Below, piece after piece: positions 36,934 to 52,321 of a stretch of 64,000 nt of DNA. Position 1 is the stretch's first letter; every line of letters begins with the position of its first letter. A program made the translations under genes and the position numbers. Source of the DNA: Lactarius indigo (lineage: Eukaryota; Basidiomycota; Agaricomycetes; Russulales; Russulaceae); the NCBI GenBank assembly GCA_025766275.1, contig JAFKAC010000011.1:248001-312000 (forward strand). The letters are read 5' to 3'. The notes beneath the pieces are model-generated. The model ran no database searches, was not told the origin of the DNA, and saw only the letters and a program-made list of their open reading frames with translations.

Positions 36934-39900
36934 ATGTCGACGATTCATCCCCAGATATTTTACGATGCCCAGTCTCTAGTCAATGTGAGCACCGTCAGCC
37001 TGTCGTGCTCCAGTGCATCCTCCTTAGTTGAGTCCTACAGGCTCTTGCCCCTTCCCAGGAGAGGCTGCGAGCGCGCCACGAACTCCACGGAAGACTTCGT
37101 GAACTAATCCGATCTTATGCTGGACAAGACTTTGACGTCGATGACATTAGTATGCTGAATTACGCAGAGGACTTAGACATCGCTCCTCTGGACCTGATGA
37201 TCATCGTACGTTCTGGTTCCACTCTTCACTCTGAGCAATTTATAATCGTACACCCTCCCAAATATTTCGACATTGGACATGTTCCGGTAACTCCCCAGGA
37301 CAAACGTCATCCTACCGGCCTTCCTCCCGGTACCGACTCCAGCAACTTACCCGACGTCTATTATCCCAGGTGCCTTGATCGAATTGCGTCTATGGTGCGC
37401 TGCTGCTAACGTGTGGTAGCCGTGTAGCCTCTTTCTTACAGGATTGTGGGTTCGACGGTATTATTCAATCGGCCGAAGTCCATCGACGTGATGGCATCCC
37501 AGGAGGCTGGAAGCGGGGCGACCCTCCTCCCCAACCAGACACCGGTGCCTTCCGATGGCCACGCTACAAGCGAACTCCTAAGACAGAAATTGTTTATCCA
37601 GCCGTCCTCGAGGGGACTATACCGGAACCCTTCCGATTGTCTCTCCCTGGTCCCACAATCCGACACGAGATGAATCTCTTCCATGTTTACGGTCGAAGGA
37701 ACCCACACCTTCGTCTGGTGATCAGCCTGATTTACGTCTGGATGAGATCTTGGGGTGTAAAAGAGATGAGTCCAGAGACCCTGTGCCTTCTCTTAATCAG
37801 GTTTTTCCAGGTTGAGCTCACCTCCACATTCCCGAGCTACTAATTCTGACTAGGCTTAGGAAGAAGAGGTGTCCAGGCTCACAAAGACAGGATACTCAAC
37901 TACTGTCTCAGCCGAACAGGTAAAGGCTACCGCGCACTACGTAACGAATGTTTGGATGCCCTTTGACACCGGGGAAGGACCGCATCAACCTGTTCTACTT
38001 GGTGTTTCTTATGCTTTATTCCCGCTGTCATACCCACCTAGCGATTTTTCTCCAATCCTGCTACAGTTTCTAAGGTGTGAGGGCCTTGCGCCGAGTAATC
38101 TCTACGTCAGTGGACTGACAAACAGCGCCAAAGGTGGGTTGTATCGCAGAGGTTTCACCATATACGCACGGAGGGCGACAAGTGGCCCATATTTCGCATC
38201 GACAACCCTAAGATTGTCGATGCGAGGTTTGGTAGCGAGTTGAGAAATTTCGATGAGACACGTTTGCCATGGTCTCACCACCAACTCATCCTCCCCGATC
38301 CATTTGCCTTGACCTACGTATGTCGCCCCTTTGGTGGGAAGTTGGTTCTCAAGGTTGATCAGTTGCTCAGAACCATGCGTCCAATGTACATCGAAGTACA
38401 CTGCATTACCTTTCCATGCTGGCAGAAACCTGTGCATCGCTTTTGCGGAATGGTCGCCCGCTTCATACCATGTTTGGCCCCTACTACAAGCCCGAGATAC
38501 TTGCCGAGAAACTACACCGAAACCATTCGACGTCTCCCTTGCAGCCCAGTGCCGCCGGTTTGGCCATTGGGTTTCACATGGAGCGCCAAGAATACCCTTC
38601 AGACCCGCGCATGAGGGACGAGTTGATGAGGTTGTATCATGTGGGTTTCACGCTTCACTCAGCGCTAGACGAGTTATTCTTGTCTTAACTCTTCTCCTAG
38701 ACGACTGTTCCAGGACAGATGGTACGCGAGAAGCGCCAACGAACATTAGCAAAGATAACGAGCACTATTCAAAGTAATTTCGGTTCCGAGTATCGTGTCC
38801 AGGTATTCGGGAGTACACAATATGGTGTCGATGGACAGAATAGCGACCTTGACCTGGTTGTCGTTGTAAGCCTCCCGAACTCTCTTTCGTGAGTAGAAGT
38901 AAAGGTGTTTCAGGACCCGGATAGAATGACAGGATTTTCACCTGACGTTGATCTAAGTTCGTTACCACGTACGCTCTCCATGTTCGTACAGCGTACAATA
39001 TTTTCTGAACAAGCACATATAGGGGTTTACAAAATTAGGTACGCCGACTATAGCCCCGCCAAATAACCCTAGATTTATAGCTACTCCAGCGCGGTGAGCA
39101 CCGTCCTCTGGAAGTCTGGCTTCCAGATTCTTCAAAAAATTCCCAAGGCGACTGTTCCAATAGGTATGCGCTTTCACATACGCTGTCGAAGTGCAGACCC
39201 TAATGAAGAACGTTTTCCCCAAAGTGAAATTTAAAGACCCCAGCACTGACATTCAGTGTGATCTGAATATCAATGATCAACTGGGCTCTATCAACACTTC
39301 GCTCATCCAACAGTATTGCGACATCTTACCTGTACTTCGGCCACTGCTCCTTGCTATCAAACGATGGGCGCGTCCACTTGGCTACAACAGTCCAGCAGGT
39401 GCCCCGGGGGAGCCAATTACGTTCAGTAGTTACGCGCTCGCGATAATGACGATTGGGCTTTTACAGGTGCGGTGCGGAAGCTTCGACTACCTTACAACTC
39501 GGTGGTTCACGGCGCTAACTGCTCTCAGGCAAGGGGCTTGTTACCAAATCTACAAGAGGGCACGCAATTCACCGAAGGTAGGATATTCTGGCTACGGACA
39601 AAAACGCAGGAAAGAGTTCAATGCGATGCTCGGTGGAAGAGTCTACAAGATTGGACGCCACCCAAGGCGGTTGAGGTAGAACAGGCTTTGCAGGACTGGT
39701 TCCAGTGCGGTGGTTTTCCCTTTCATCACGCAATCTTTTGATCAAGATTATCAGATATTGGGGTCATGAACACGATTACCGCAACAATCTGATGTGCATC
39801 CGCCGGGGCGGAGTACTTCCTCGCCAGATCCCATGCAGCAGGAAGGAGGCAGAAAGTCTCAGGGATGGTCCATTCAGCGGCTTTCCGGCACCTGGGAAAC

Positions 39901-40537
39901 CCCCGAATAAGGACAAGCGCGATAACAAGTCTTTGTCTGAGGCCGACGTTGGAGCCCAGGCGAAGCAAGCCTCCGTAGTCGCATGTCCTCATGAGAAGGA
40001 GCCTCATGCCGTGGCCGCGGGTCTGGACGCAGGAGGCGCAGAGGACGAGTTGAACGAAACACATTCCGTGGCCGAGGAGGACGAGCTTGCAGAGGCCGAA
40101 GACGATAACTCTGGATATGTGCTGGGTGGGGAGGACGGCAGAAATGAGCCGTCTCAATGGGAATCTCACATCCTCTGCGTAGTAGATCCTTTTATTCGAG
40201 CAAAGGTCAAGGCCTTTTATTTTCTGGGGGTGCTTTTCTGCTGACGTGCCGCTTTGAACCACAGAACCTCACTGGACCTATCAGACCTCCAGTTCTTGCA
40301 CGTTTTCGGGAGGATTGCCAGCGTGTGGTATTGCGACTTCGTCTGGGAGGAAATCTAGATGCGCTGTTTCGCTTTGACCCCCGCATCCGCCCTCCGTCTC
40401 CTCCACCTCAGCCAAATCAACGGAGGCGGCAGCGGCCGCAGGGAGGTGGCAACAGAGGTAGGGGTCGAGGCGGGCCATCACGTGGTCACACTCGTGGGGG
40501 CGCACCGAAGAGCCTCGGAGAGGCCCAGGCGACGTAA
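36934..40537 (+). CDS. Cid1-type terminal nucleotidyltransferase with a degenerate N-terminal copy
   Basis: RNA poly(A)/poly(U)-adding enzyme family. The catalytic unit is 38700-39850: QVFGSTQYGVDGQNSDLDLV (GS and DxD), TVPIVKFKDPSTDIQCDLNI (third Asp), NDQLGSINTSLIQQY, LRPLLLAIKRWARPLGYNSP and ITFSSYALAIMTIGLLQ. Upstream, 36934-37850 repeats this order in weakened form: NYAEDLDIAPLDLMII, LDRIASM...RDCGFDGII, NPHLRLVISLIYVWMRSWGV, LCLLLIRFFQ, without a GS motif or DxD. The tail after 40260 is Pro- and RGG-rich (GRGRGGPSRGHTRGG), probably RNA-binding; TAA at 40535. The start MSTIHPQIFYDAQSLVN at 36934 fits a short intron. Splicing near 38690 is unresolved (stop after LDELFLS), so two separate genes are possible, but the linker resembles single proteins of this family. 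Confidence 0.7.
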
Positions 40538-40708
40538 ATGAACGCCGTAAGTGGCTATGTCAGACGTTACTCACACAGTACATTTCTGCGGAATATACAA
40601 TTTACTACATATCAATTCAGACTCTTAGGAAGTAGAACATCTAGTAATTACTCCTGGTGGCCTTCGTGGCGACTGTAGAGATGTCAGCGATGCAGTACGA
40701 ATCGGGTG

Positions 40709-43700
40709 TCACCTGAATAACGAATCGTACCTCAACCGTGACTGGTGGCTGTGTTCTCCAAAACCCGACAACAACTTCACGATTCTGCGGTGTCCCACTT
40801 GCCTTGCGGTCTGCTCATAGGCGCCCCGGACATGCGCATTTGCGCCGCGCTCTTGTAAGAGTCGGGCTATCTCAAAGTTGCCTTTGAGCGATGCTCTGTG
40901 CAACACGGTGTCGTTGTCCCTCATCCGTATATTCACAATTGGCACCGTGGTCAAGTAATAACCGCGCGACCTCAAGTTGCTCATGTTCCGACGCTGTAAT
41001 CAGTGGGGTCGAGCCACCCCTGTCTCGGGAGTCTACGTCCGCACCGCGATCAATCAGCAATTTTGCTTCCTCCAGTTGTCCGTTCATTGATGCCGCATCT
41101 AGTGCGGTCGCGCGATAAGTGTCCCTTTCGTTGACGTCAAATCCACGGTCAAGTAATGACCGCACAATGTCAAGCTACCCATCTTCTGAGACGCTGTACA
41201 CCGAGTGTTGCTCATTATCGAAGGGTACTACGTCTTCTCCACGTTTCCCTGGCTGGTGCACAACGTTGGGGGGCGCACTTTGTGAGGTGATAGTTGATGG
41301 AATTGTATTCCGAGTCACCGCGCCACCCAGCGACATCGGACAGCCATGTATTTGGATAGGAAGTCTGCAACCTCATTTTTCTCATTGACGAATGCCAGGC
41401 CCAAGGGTGTCTCAACTCTGTCATTACGAATGCTGAAATCCGCGCCGCGCTCGAATGAGTAGCCGTGAAACCTCGAGTTCTCCGCTCGCTGGTGCCCAGT
41501 CCAACGGGGGTCTCGCCTGCTTCATTTGGAAGATTGACACCTGCGTTATGCCCGAGTAACAATCGCAAAATGTCGGTGCGTTCACTAGGCGATACTCGGT
41601 GAAGTGGACTCGTGTCCCTGTTCCCAGGACATACCCACCAACGCCTTGCTGAGGAGGTGACGAAGTAGTGGTGGCATCTTCCTTCCTGATAGTCGCGAGC
41701 AACGGGGTCCCATAATACCCTCCCCTGGCGTTGACGTCCCTTGGGTAAGTGACGATGAGGTGTTCTATGAGCCAGCGGAAGCCACAAGGTATGGCGTAAT
41801 ATAATGGGACCGCCTCAGGCCGCTCTGGGTGTTTCCAAGGCACATATTCTAGCCAGGGGTCGTCAATGTCATATATCCAGATCAAATAGGTATTTCGTAG
41901 CATCCTGGATGTCCGATGTCACGTTCTCCAACGGGCAGTGACTGAACCAGTGCCGCGCAGCGTAATCTGCGAGCGGAAAGTCCCTAATACTCCGCTTGTC
42001 GATGCAATGAGCTGGAGTAAGACGCCTTGGGAGGCTCGTGCGAAGTTGGCATGTGCGAAATGGGGGACGATGTGATAGCGAGAACGATTTTCGCCTGCGC
42101 TGGCAAGGCGGTCCGGTGTCAGGAATTCCCCGACCGAAGAATGGGCGAATTGAACGATTCGAGGCCCGTTCGCATTGACAATGGAGATGAGACTGGAGCA
42201 TGCAGAAATTATGGCTTCTTCTACATTGCCTGGTTGCTAGCCGGTGTCAAACTAGGGGGGGGGTGCTCCTCCATTCGAACCGAACCGCCAGAATCTCCGC
42301 GAGCTCCCCAACGCGAAGTGGTCTAACAGATACAGAGAGACATTGGAAGAGCCGATGTGCGAACTGCCACTTCCATTCGTCGATCCCGAGTAATATGTGT
42401 TCGATGAGCATTGCATCCAACGACTTTGGCAGGCCACCCAAAGTGCCTCAGATACTCGAGGGAAAGCACCGGCGCGGATTCTCCAACTAGCAATAAACCT
42501 ATCTGAACCTGAAACACTTGTTCAGCGACTGTTCCGGGAAACTATGAACGTAATTGTTTACATCCTGTCTGCCTTGTTTGAGAGTGTACTAATAACCAGC
42601 CCCTTATCCTCGGCTGACCAATATCGCATCCTCCGATCGAATTGCACGACAGATTTGAGGTATGCCAAGACGTCCGCCTTTTGTCCGGTTTCATCATCAA
42701 AGCCATCAAAGCGACACGCGAAACAGCGCCAAGGGCTCAAGAGTAGCTCGGATGTCGAACTCCCGGCGACTGGACACACATGTACATGCGGGAGTTGTAA
42801 GCCGACAAGATGCCCCAGGGACTCCAGCATCTTTTTCACGCGCGGTCGGCATCCCGGAGATATTGGAGCATTCGTCGAAAGCGTCTATCATAATGTACGT
42901 CGCAGGCTGTCCTTGGACTTCAAGCATTTTAATAAGACATTGCAACAGGGGCATCGTCGGAAGGTTGTCGTGCGCCTTCAGCGTGAACAGAATATAGCTG
43001 GGACAAAACATGATAGCAGGGATCGGATTCCGCGCTGAGCTGGGAAAGTAGAGAGGAAAGGAGACCGCGTCGATGTTGCTTCTGATTGTCCCTAAATAAA
43101 AGTACGCCATCGATGCTAATCCCGTCTTGTACGTCCTGTCGACTTCTCGAATAATTGACGACCTAATAGAGTTCGTGAATAACAACAATTAAATGCAGTG
43201 AGATACGGCTGACATCAAAACACTTTTACCCGAACCCACTACAGAGAGGGAACGGAATCTGAACCGTCACAGGGCCGATATCAGAACGCACGCTTTCCAT
43301 GGATCCATGACAAAGAACCCTTCGTATTCCACTCGGTAATGACGCTCTTTTGGAAGAACCGTATGACAGACCCATCTTGATGGATTGTTATAGTTTGGCG
43401 ACGGATCTGGAGGGGAGAGCCAACTTCGGGACTCCTTTTGTAATTGGTCACCTGAAACTGGCCTCAGAGTCATTAACACACCGCCTGATCTTGTTTACAT
43501 CACTCGCCATTTGTTACATCGTATCTAGCAATCTGGTCAGATTTTGCAATCCTCGTACGCGATGAAAGCGTACCTAGAGCCCTCCTTTCCATCTGCGAAG
43601 GCAACTCAGTTGAATTACTGTAACCAGCTGAGCAAACTTTGTGCACCGTTTATGACTACCTTCGTGTTATTCATAAGGCCGTGAACCACTTCCGGGGTCT

Positions 43701-44500
43701 GGGCCTAGTCATCCGACCTTCCTCCCGGGTGAGATGGTCCAATCTCTGCAGGACAGCCTCGATCTCGCTCTCCTAGCAGCTTCTTTACAAATTTCTCTGC
43801 GCCATTGTTGAGTTATCGCACATCAAAGACAAGGGCCCACATACTGAATCTGCCTTGCTTGGTCTGTATAGTAGCGAGAGCAAGCACGGAGAGCGACTCG
43901 ACGATAATTGATACGATCATCCGTCATTGAAAGAGTCAACGGGAGATCGGTGTAGATTCGAAGGCGGCTGAGAAAATTTCCAATGCATTCAAACAAGTCA
44001 ACAAGCGCATCGTAGCTCGAGCTAACACTGCTAGCTGCCTGTGGTGTCCAGATATTGTGACGCAGTGTAGTCGGAGAATGTCAAGGGACACGTACTGCAA
44101 GAAAATATCCACGGCAGCGAAGATCGCTTGTGCTGGTTGAAACGGGTCCTGGTAGCAGTAGAGTGGTAAACGTGAATACTGTAGGAAGCATGAGATAACT
44201 CGGCTCACAACACTAACGGCATCGCCAATAACGCATGGATGACGTTCACTACTGGTTTAAGGCAGTCGATCAACTTGCAATTTCCTTCCTGATAGTCTTC
44301 AGCTCAAGGACGTCATCGGGAGAATGACAAGTCCGGAGCTGGTCAGCAAAAGGTTCCCGGCCGTGTCTATCCCGGTCTGCTTGGCATAGTCGGCGAGGGA
44401 TTGTTGAGTAGTGGCCATGCACAGCCCCTCCGGTAGATCCGGAGTTCCGTGTTTGCCCGTTGCGGCTGGGCAATCGATTTGATTCGATAATCTTGAGAAA
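40709..44500 (-). pseudogene. NOD-like receptor, Goodbye-NACHT-ankyrin, with many frame breaks
   Basis: STAND-type receptor of the class used by fungi in self/non-self recognition. Right to left: Goodbye-type N-terminal domain (DPFQPAQAIFAAVDIFL, NFLSRLRIYTDLPLTLSMTD at about 43730-44170); SWLSPPDPSPNYN and SLSWIHGK, then Walker A VGSGKSVLM at about 43215-43245; Walker B PATYIMIDAFDEC; EFDIRATLEPLALFRVSL; winged-helix-like region IDEWKWQFAHRLFQCLSVSV, PLRVGELAEILAVRF; DFPLADYAARHW; then ankyrin repeats (GADVDSRDRGGSTPLITASE and others) to 40709. Several introns are intact, but the frame jumps repeatedly, for example at about 40938 (extra base inside GANVNIRMRDND), in the 41420-41650 repeats, and in the Goodbye domain near 43800. 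It is either a decayed gene or one hit hard by assembly insertions. The 5' end is not resolved. Confidence 0.75.
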
Positions 44501-44586
44501 TTCTTCCGACTGCTGCCACTCACGCGTCCACGACAGACCAGACGAGAGCTGTCCCCCTTGGCCTGGACTCCTCACAATAGGCCAAC

Positions 44587-46741
<2,155 letters not shown>

Positions 46742-47147
46742 ACACCCAAAACACTTGTCGCTCGACTGGAATTGAGACGACTCGTTTTTGGCCTTTTTTT
46801 TTTGACAACATGTATCCCCAGTGACCGTATCTTTACCAACGTCTTCCAGATGGGTCACCCCTTTTATTGCGTAATTTTCTCATTATTCGAAGACGCACCA
46901 ACTGTATTGATGCACCCATTGTTCTATGTTTTGCTTTGTGGAAGACTAGGTCGATCTCGACGTATTCGAGAATTTGATAAAGTGCTCGTATACTATATGT
47001 GTAGTCATACGCACGTTGTACCACTTGACTTGGTTTCCTGGGTTTCATCGCTTGTATCTGTTACCAACCATCAATCTGCGCCGACTGCCAATCCAAGTAG
47101 GTGTGATTATCAATCCAGAGCGCGACGCGTGAGTGAACAACAACATC
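46742..47147. other. Intergenic region between YPK1 and the PNKP-like gene
   Basis: 406 nt between two plus-strand genes. Contains a T9 run at 46796-46804. No RNA gene or supported ORF; it should hold the YPK1 3' UTR and the downstream promoter. Confidence 0.35.
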
Positions 47148-49107
47148 ATGTCCGTTCACGACAAGCCCGAGGGTTCATCCTCTCCTTCTCCTGTCAAGCG
47201 GAAAAGAGACAATACGGGGGCTAGTCCTGAGTCTCAACGGGGTCACCCCCAGCCAAATGCCAAGGTGCCAAAACGTGCGTCCGCTATATAACCCAGCATA
47301 ATACCCGGCGCGCACACCTGGTCACTGGGCAAGCTGTCCATGGTTCTGACTTTTGACGGCCAGTCTTCTCGATCTTCGAAAAGCGAGGAGAGAGTGACGG
47401 GAAGATGGATGCACAGGCGTTTAGGTGGCTCACGCCCTCACTCGGCCCAGCGCGTAGCTGTCTCCACGGCGTGCATCTTGCGCCGCGCGCGTCTTCGCGC
47501 GTCGCAGCGTTCGACCTCGATAGCACGCTTATCAAGTTCGTGCGCACGGGATCAAAGGGTAACAAACGCGCGACGAAGGCGGCGACAACGAATAGTCCCG
47601 AGTGGGAATGGTGGAAGGCCGTCGTGCCACAGATGTTGAATGAAGCGCACGATTCCGGGTGCGTCATGTATTTTTTTCTTTCTTTTTTTCTTCGAGCATG
47701 ATTCCGCTCAACCGTCTCGTGCTCGCTCGCTGGTACATGGCGCTTTCTGGTACTAATTTTCGTTCCGTATAGGTGCTCTGTCGTGGTGATCTCGAATCAG
47801 AATATCAAGTCGGCGGCGCTCACAGACTGGAAGAAAAAGATCCCGCTAATTGCTGCAGCCGTGCGCGTCTCTCGCATTTCTAGTTTCTCAAATGTTGTAC
47901 TGAAATTCTTAGTCCATCTAGGTGCCCGACCTTCCGTTCCGAATTTTTGCGGCCACGGCAAAAGATGGGTACCGGAAGCCCATGCCGGGTATGTGGTTCG
48001 AGCTCGAGCGGATCTTTGCCGAAGAGGGCGTCACAATAGGTCAATTTGGAATCCTTCTCACCCTACTGACTGTCCACTCATTTTGTCGCCAAGATAAGAG
48101 CGCTTCTTATTTTGTTGGTGATGCGGCTGGGCGCGCCAACGATTTCTCGTCGACGGATAGAAAATTCGCGCTCAATGTTGGTGTACAATTCTACACCCCA
48201 GAAGTAAGCGAGCATCCCTACTATCATGATTTGTGACAGCTTTCCTCACTGGTCAATAGGAATACTTCCTCAAGATACGCCCGGCGCCACATACGCTCCC
48301 AGGGTTCCATGTTTCCTCGCTTCGAGAATGTGAGAGTTTGACCTATGCATCGTTCTCATTATCCTTCTCGACTGATACCTGAGCCTTTAAGCGCCCAGTA
48401 GTTCGCTGGTCGCTCCTGTCTTGCCTCCCGACCCACACAGAGAGATCGTAGTCTTCGTCGGCCCTCCATGCTTGGGAAAGTCGACATTCTACCGAACGCA
48501 TTTCGCCTCAGTAGGATACGTGCACGTGAATCAAGACACCCTCGGCTCACGGCCTAAGTGTGTCAAGGCCGCCGAGGAGGCGTTAGTCGCGGGAAAGAGC
48601 TGCGTCATCGGTCTGCTTCTGTTTTGGCTTTCTGTCACCCGACCCAAAACTTACCCGATTTCCAGACAACACTAATCGGGACGTGCAGACGCGCAAGTAC
48701 TATCTCGACATTGCAAAACGGCTCCAGGTCCCAGCTCGGTACTGCTCCAAACCAGCTGATCTTGTCTCACTATATATGCTCAACGTACTGCAGATGTTTC
48801 TCTTTTCAGGGTTCCGCTGAGCTGGCTTGGCATAACAACCTTTACCGTGCATATGCAAGGCCGGCGTCGGTTGTTGCTCGAGAAGTGCGTAAACTCCTCG
48901 AGGCTCCACGTTTACCTAGCTCATCAAATGCCGTAGCCTGTTCGTACGCTGGTACCATACACAGCAATCACGGGGTTTGCGGACGCTTATGAGGCACCTT
49001 CTGTGAAAGAGGGTTTCACTGAGGTACGAGACGTTCCATGGATGTTCGAAGGTAGTGAGGAAGAGAGACGACATTGGAGCATGTGGTTGCAAATCGATGG
49101 AAAGTAA
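47148..49107 (+). CDS. Polynucleotide kinase 3'-phosphatase (DNA end repair)
   Basis: Restores 5'-phosphate and 3'-hydroxyl ends at DNA breaks. The start at 47148 gives a basic N-terminus (SPVKRKRDN). The phosphatase domain carries the DxDxT motif in SRVAAFDLDSTLIKF, then EWWKAVVPQMLNEA, CSVVVISNQNIKS, PFRIFAATAKDGYRKPMPGM and YFVGDAAGRANDFSSTDRKF. The kinase domain has the P-loop in VVFVGPPCLGKSTFYRTHF, VHVNQDTLGSRPKCV, DNTNRDVQTRKYYLDIAKRL and ELAWHNNLYRAY. The end is EEERRHWSMWLQIDGK, TAA at 49105. No FHA domain is seen, as in other fungal homologues. About seven short introns join in frame. Confidence 0.88.
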
Positions 49108-49302
49108 TCATTCAGTGTCTAGCATTCTCCACCTGAGGGATGTTCAGCACTCTGATGAGATCAGTACAGTAGGCTACAGATTTCAAAGTAGAATAGCAAT
49201 ACAAGAAGTAAGGTATCAGGTAAGTAGACAACGTTAAGGCAAATCAGACTTTGGAAGGGGAGACAAAAGAGACGCTCGACGACTCGGAGCAGTACGATTC
49301 TA

Positions 49303-52300
49303 CTATGGCGTCGGCTTGATACTGTTCAGGCGAACGACAAGGGGAAGTAGGGCTACATTCTCGCTAGACGCGTAGAACTGCACGCAGTTGACGTGAATCT
49401 GGGTAACAATCCTTTCAGTTGCCAGGAGGCACCTCGAGCAAGAAAGGGCTATATACCTTGAGCCAGTGATTGAAATTTGTTTCAAATCGAATCAAAAAGT
49501 CTGACCGCTTCTTCGCCCCAACGTCACCCTCTGGGGTCTCCACGGCAACGAGGGCCTTGTTCGCATCTTTTGTAAAAGAGGCCGTGTACAGGGCGAACGT
49601 AGAGCACGTTACAATAAGCTTAGAGAACGCCTGGTGGGGGTGAGCGGTGTGGACGAAGCAAGAGTTGCGCCACCAAGGGGTAATAATGGCTTACGTTCAA
49701 CAGCTTCGAACTAGTGAGCATGCATTCTTTCATGCACGTATCCAAAAAGTCGACGTGATCGCGTAAAAGTTGGTCGACCGTGGTCACTTTTGACAGCTTG
49801 GCTTCGAGAGTGCGCCAATTCGGCTCAAGCACCTCGTGGGCGACAAAGGCGAGGATCTGCTGTACCCACGCGAGCATCCGCGCGCGCAGCACAAACAGGC
49901 GCAGGCGCCACGCGGCGAATTCAGGCGGGACGTCCGTGCGCCGCCATACCGGGCCTTGCTGCTCGAGCCACATCGCTGAGAGCGACTGCTCGACGTGTTT
50001 GAGGTGGACGAGAAAACGGAAGAGGAGCTGGTAACGCAGAACGGTCCTGCGCGAAATGACGAGCGAAAGCGGGAATTTGACGTTGAAGTCGAGTTGGAGG
50101 GCGTCGATGGCTGTGCGACCCGCGGGTCAGGTCATCACCGCTGGGAGCAGGACGTGGATGTGTGAGACAGACCTAACAGAGGCTTTTTTTCGTCCTTATC
50201 TTTTCCTTTCTTGTGGTGCTCGTCATGCCCGTCGCCAGCGATATCATTTTCGTCACCAATGACGCCGCTGACGTTGACAATACGAAGCAGCCACTCGTAG
50301 AGCCCTGTCGTGGCCATTGTGACTCGCACATCTTCTCGAAACGGTATGTCGTCGCCATGTGCGTCCCCGCCTAGTGCAAGGTCAAGCAAACTCTGAAGCT
50401 TCACAAGAGATGCGGTCTTGGAAGTCTTGCGCAATTCTGTATGGGCGAGGTCGAGGAAATGGGTGAGGTAGGATGACTGGGAGAGAAAGAAGCAACGCTT
50501 GAGAAAGTTGAGGCGCGGGACGAGACCTTGGTCATCGTAAGAGAAGTTGAAGGAGCGTGCGATTTGCATGTGAATAGTCGTCTTCAATGAATTTATAGAA
50601 GCTTCAAGCTCAAAGTAAGCGTATGTGGCGTGTAATGATGCGCACACGGAGTACTGACCGTTCGTCATCCATGGCCAAGTCATCGTCGGGAGGGTTGGAA
50701 CCCTTTTGGACCTCTATCCCACATTCACGAATAACGTTTAAATACTTCCCGGCGAGCAAGACTTTGTGCTTCCAGCTTTCTAGCAATGGAGGTACGCACG
50801 CGCCTCCGGGTAGTCGTCCGCTTCCAGCCCTCGGCGGAGGCACACCCGCTTGACTCCGCTTGCTAAGGGCTCCAAGTGTTGAACCGTCACGCAACTGATG
50901 AGTGATTCGAACCGTTGGGTGTCCTGTAGAGCCGGCGAGTAACGCACCGTGTATCGTCGTTCCCAGTATTCATCTGTGTAATCCACTTCGAGTGTCCCGC
51001 GGTTAATGAATCTGCTCTCTTTGACGCAGAACTCCTCGTACGGATCTGAGAGAGTGCCCACACGCGTCCACTCCTGGAGCATCTCGACGTACGGCCGACC
51101 GGCGGCACGCAAAAGTGCACCATATAGCGCACGCGCCGCCGGGTCGCCTGCAGTGTGTTGCATCCTCGTGTGAAGGATGGCAAGAACTTCCCCGCCTTTC
51201 ACGGCGATCCCGTCCGCACCTGCCTCAATTTCGGACAGGACCGCTTTGAGTTTCGCGCCACCAAGACCAAGTGCTTCGTTTCGTGCGGCATCGTCCGGGT
51301 CTTCTTCGGAAGACAAGGAACTAGTCATCTGCCGAATTCTCCGTCGCCTGCTAGCTCTGTGGTGAGTTGATATATGAGCGAGAGGGTGTGTATGGTAGGG
51401 TGGACGTAGAACCAGAGTTTCTGAAGGGTGAACTGCGGTGACGTGTTGAAGGCGTGTTCGAGTTGAGATAGAAGGGTCTGATAATCCTATACGCGAGCTT
51501 ATCGTACCAAGGTTGTGAGAGAAATGTGAGGCCGTACCTTCAGCATGTCGCGCAAGGCTGCACAGAGCGCGTGATTGACGCGCCCAAAGTCGAGATGGCT
51601 CCGTAGCTCAATGAATGACGATATTGCGGTGTAATATTTCGCGAGTGGTAGAACCCTTTCGACCAAATCGCGTAATGAAGGGTCTGATACTATGTTCAGA
51701 GTATGCACAACAGAGTATCAATGCGGCGCACCCAATCGCGCTGAGACTGTGAATCGAATGCCCTGGAGCTCACCATCATCTTCTGGGGAGTAATCTTCGT
51801 GGTATGTGATATGGGTTCCTTCGATACCCTGTTCATCGCGTCCGGAGAGACCGTAGCGTAGGAGGCGGTGGGTCACTTACCATAAGCACAAAAAGTAGGT
51901 CCTCAAGAATCATTGCCTCTTGCACATCCAAGGGGAACGTATCGAGAGATTCTTCCCTGGCCTTTCCCTTCGATTTCGGAGCGGTTGTGCCCGAAACGAT
52001 ACGTGAGTTAAGCGGCGCACGGACGAAGGACTCCTCGGAAATGAAGGAAGGCTCTACGGACAGCTCTGGTCAGCCGAAAGACAGAAAGTGGGATTCAGCG
52101 CACCTCTGTGTCGTGGGTCTGCAGATGGTGTGACGTCGCTGGGTTGTTCATCGCGATGTCTGTTTCGCCGAGCAGAGGCAATCGTTCCGGTTACCTGACG
52201 ATGAAGAGATGAGAAGGTTAATCTGGAGTGCATTAAATCGTACTTTTGCGTATTCTTTTGTCGACAGCGACAGGTTATTCTTGCGCCCTGTAATGCGAGG

Positions 52301-52321
52301 TCGAGGTGTGAAGAGGTCCAT
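49303..52321 (-). CDS. SPC97: Gamma-tubulin complex component GCP2/Spc97
   Basis: Microtubule-nucleating complex subunit at the spindle pole body. The start at 52321 gives MDLFTPRPRITGRKNNLSLS. GCP-family blocks: VQEAMILEDLLFVLM (about 51890-51930), TLQKLWFYVHPTIHTLSLIY, GGEVLAILHTRMQHTAGDP, AGRPYVEMLQEWTRVGTLSD, YEEFCVKESRFINRGTLEVD, YWERRYTVR, AGKYLNVIRECGIEV, LKRCFFLSQSSYLTHFLDLA, and the C-terminal GRIP2 region WRTLEAKLSKVTTVDQLLRD, HVDFLDTCMKECMLTSSKLL. It ends ALLPLVVRLNSIKPTP at TAG 49303. At least nine introns. GCP2 rather than GCP3 is inferred from block spacing and the N-terminus. No frame break was noticed. It shares a 62-nt promoter with NAM9. Confidence 0.84.

Noticed and set aside
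36934..38690. Separate gene upstream of the Cid1-like enzyme
   Set aside because: Not excluded, but the linker before the catalytic domain reads like that of single proteins in this family, and no 3' end or promoter is obvious near 38690; kept as an alternative only.
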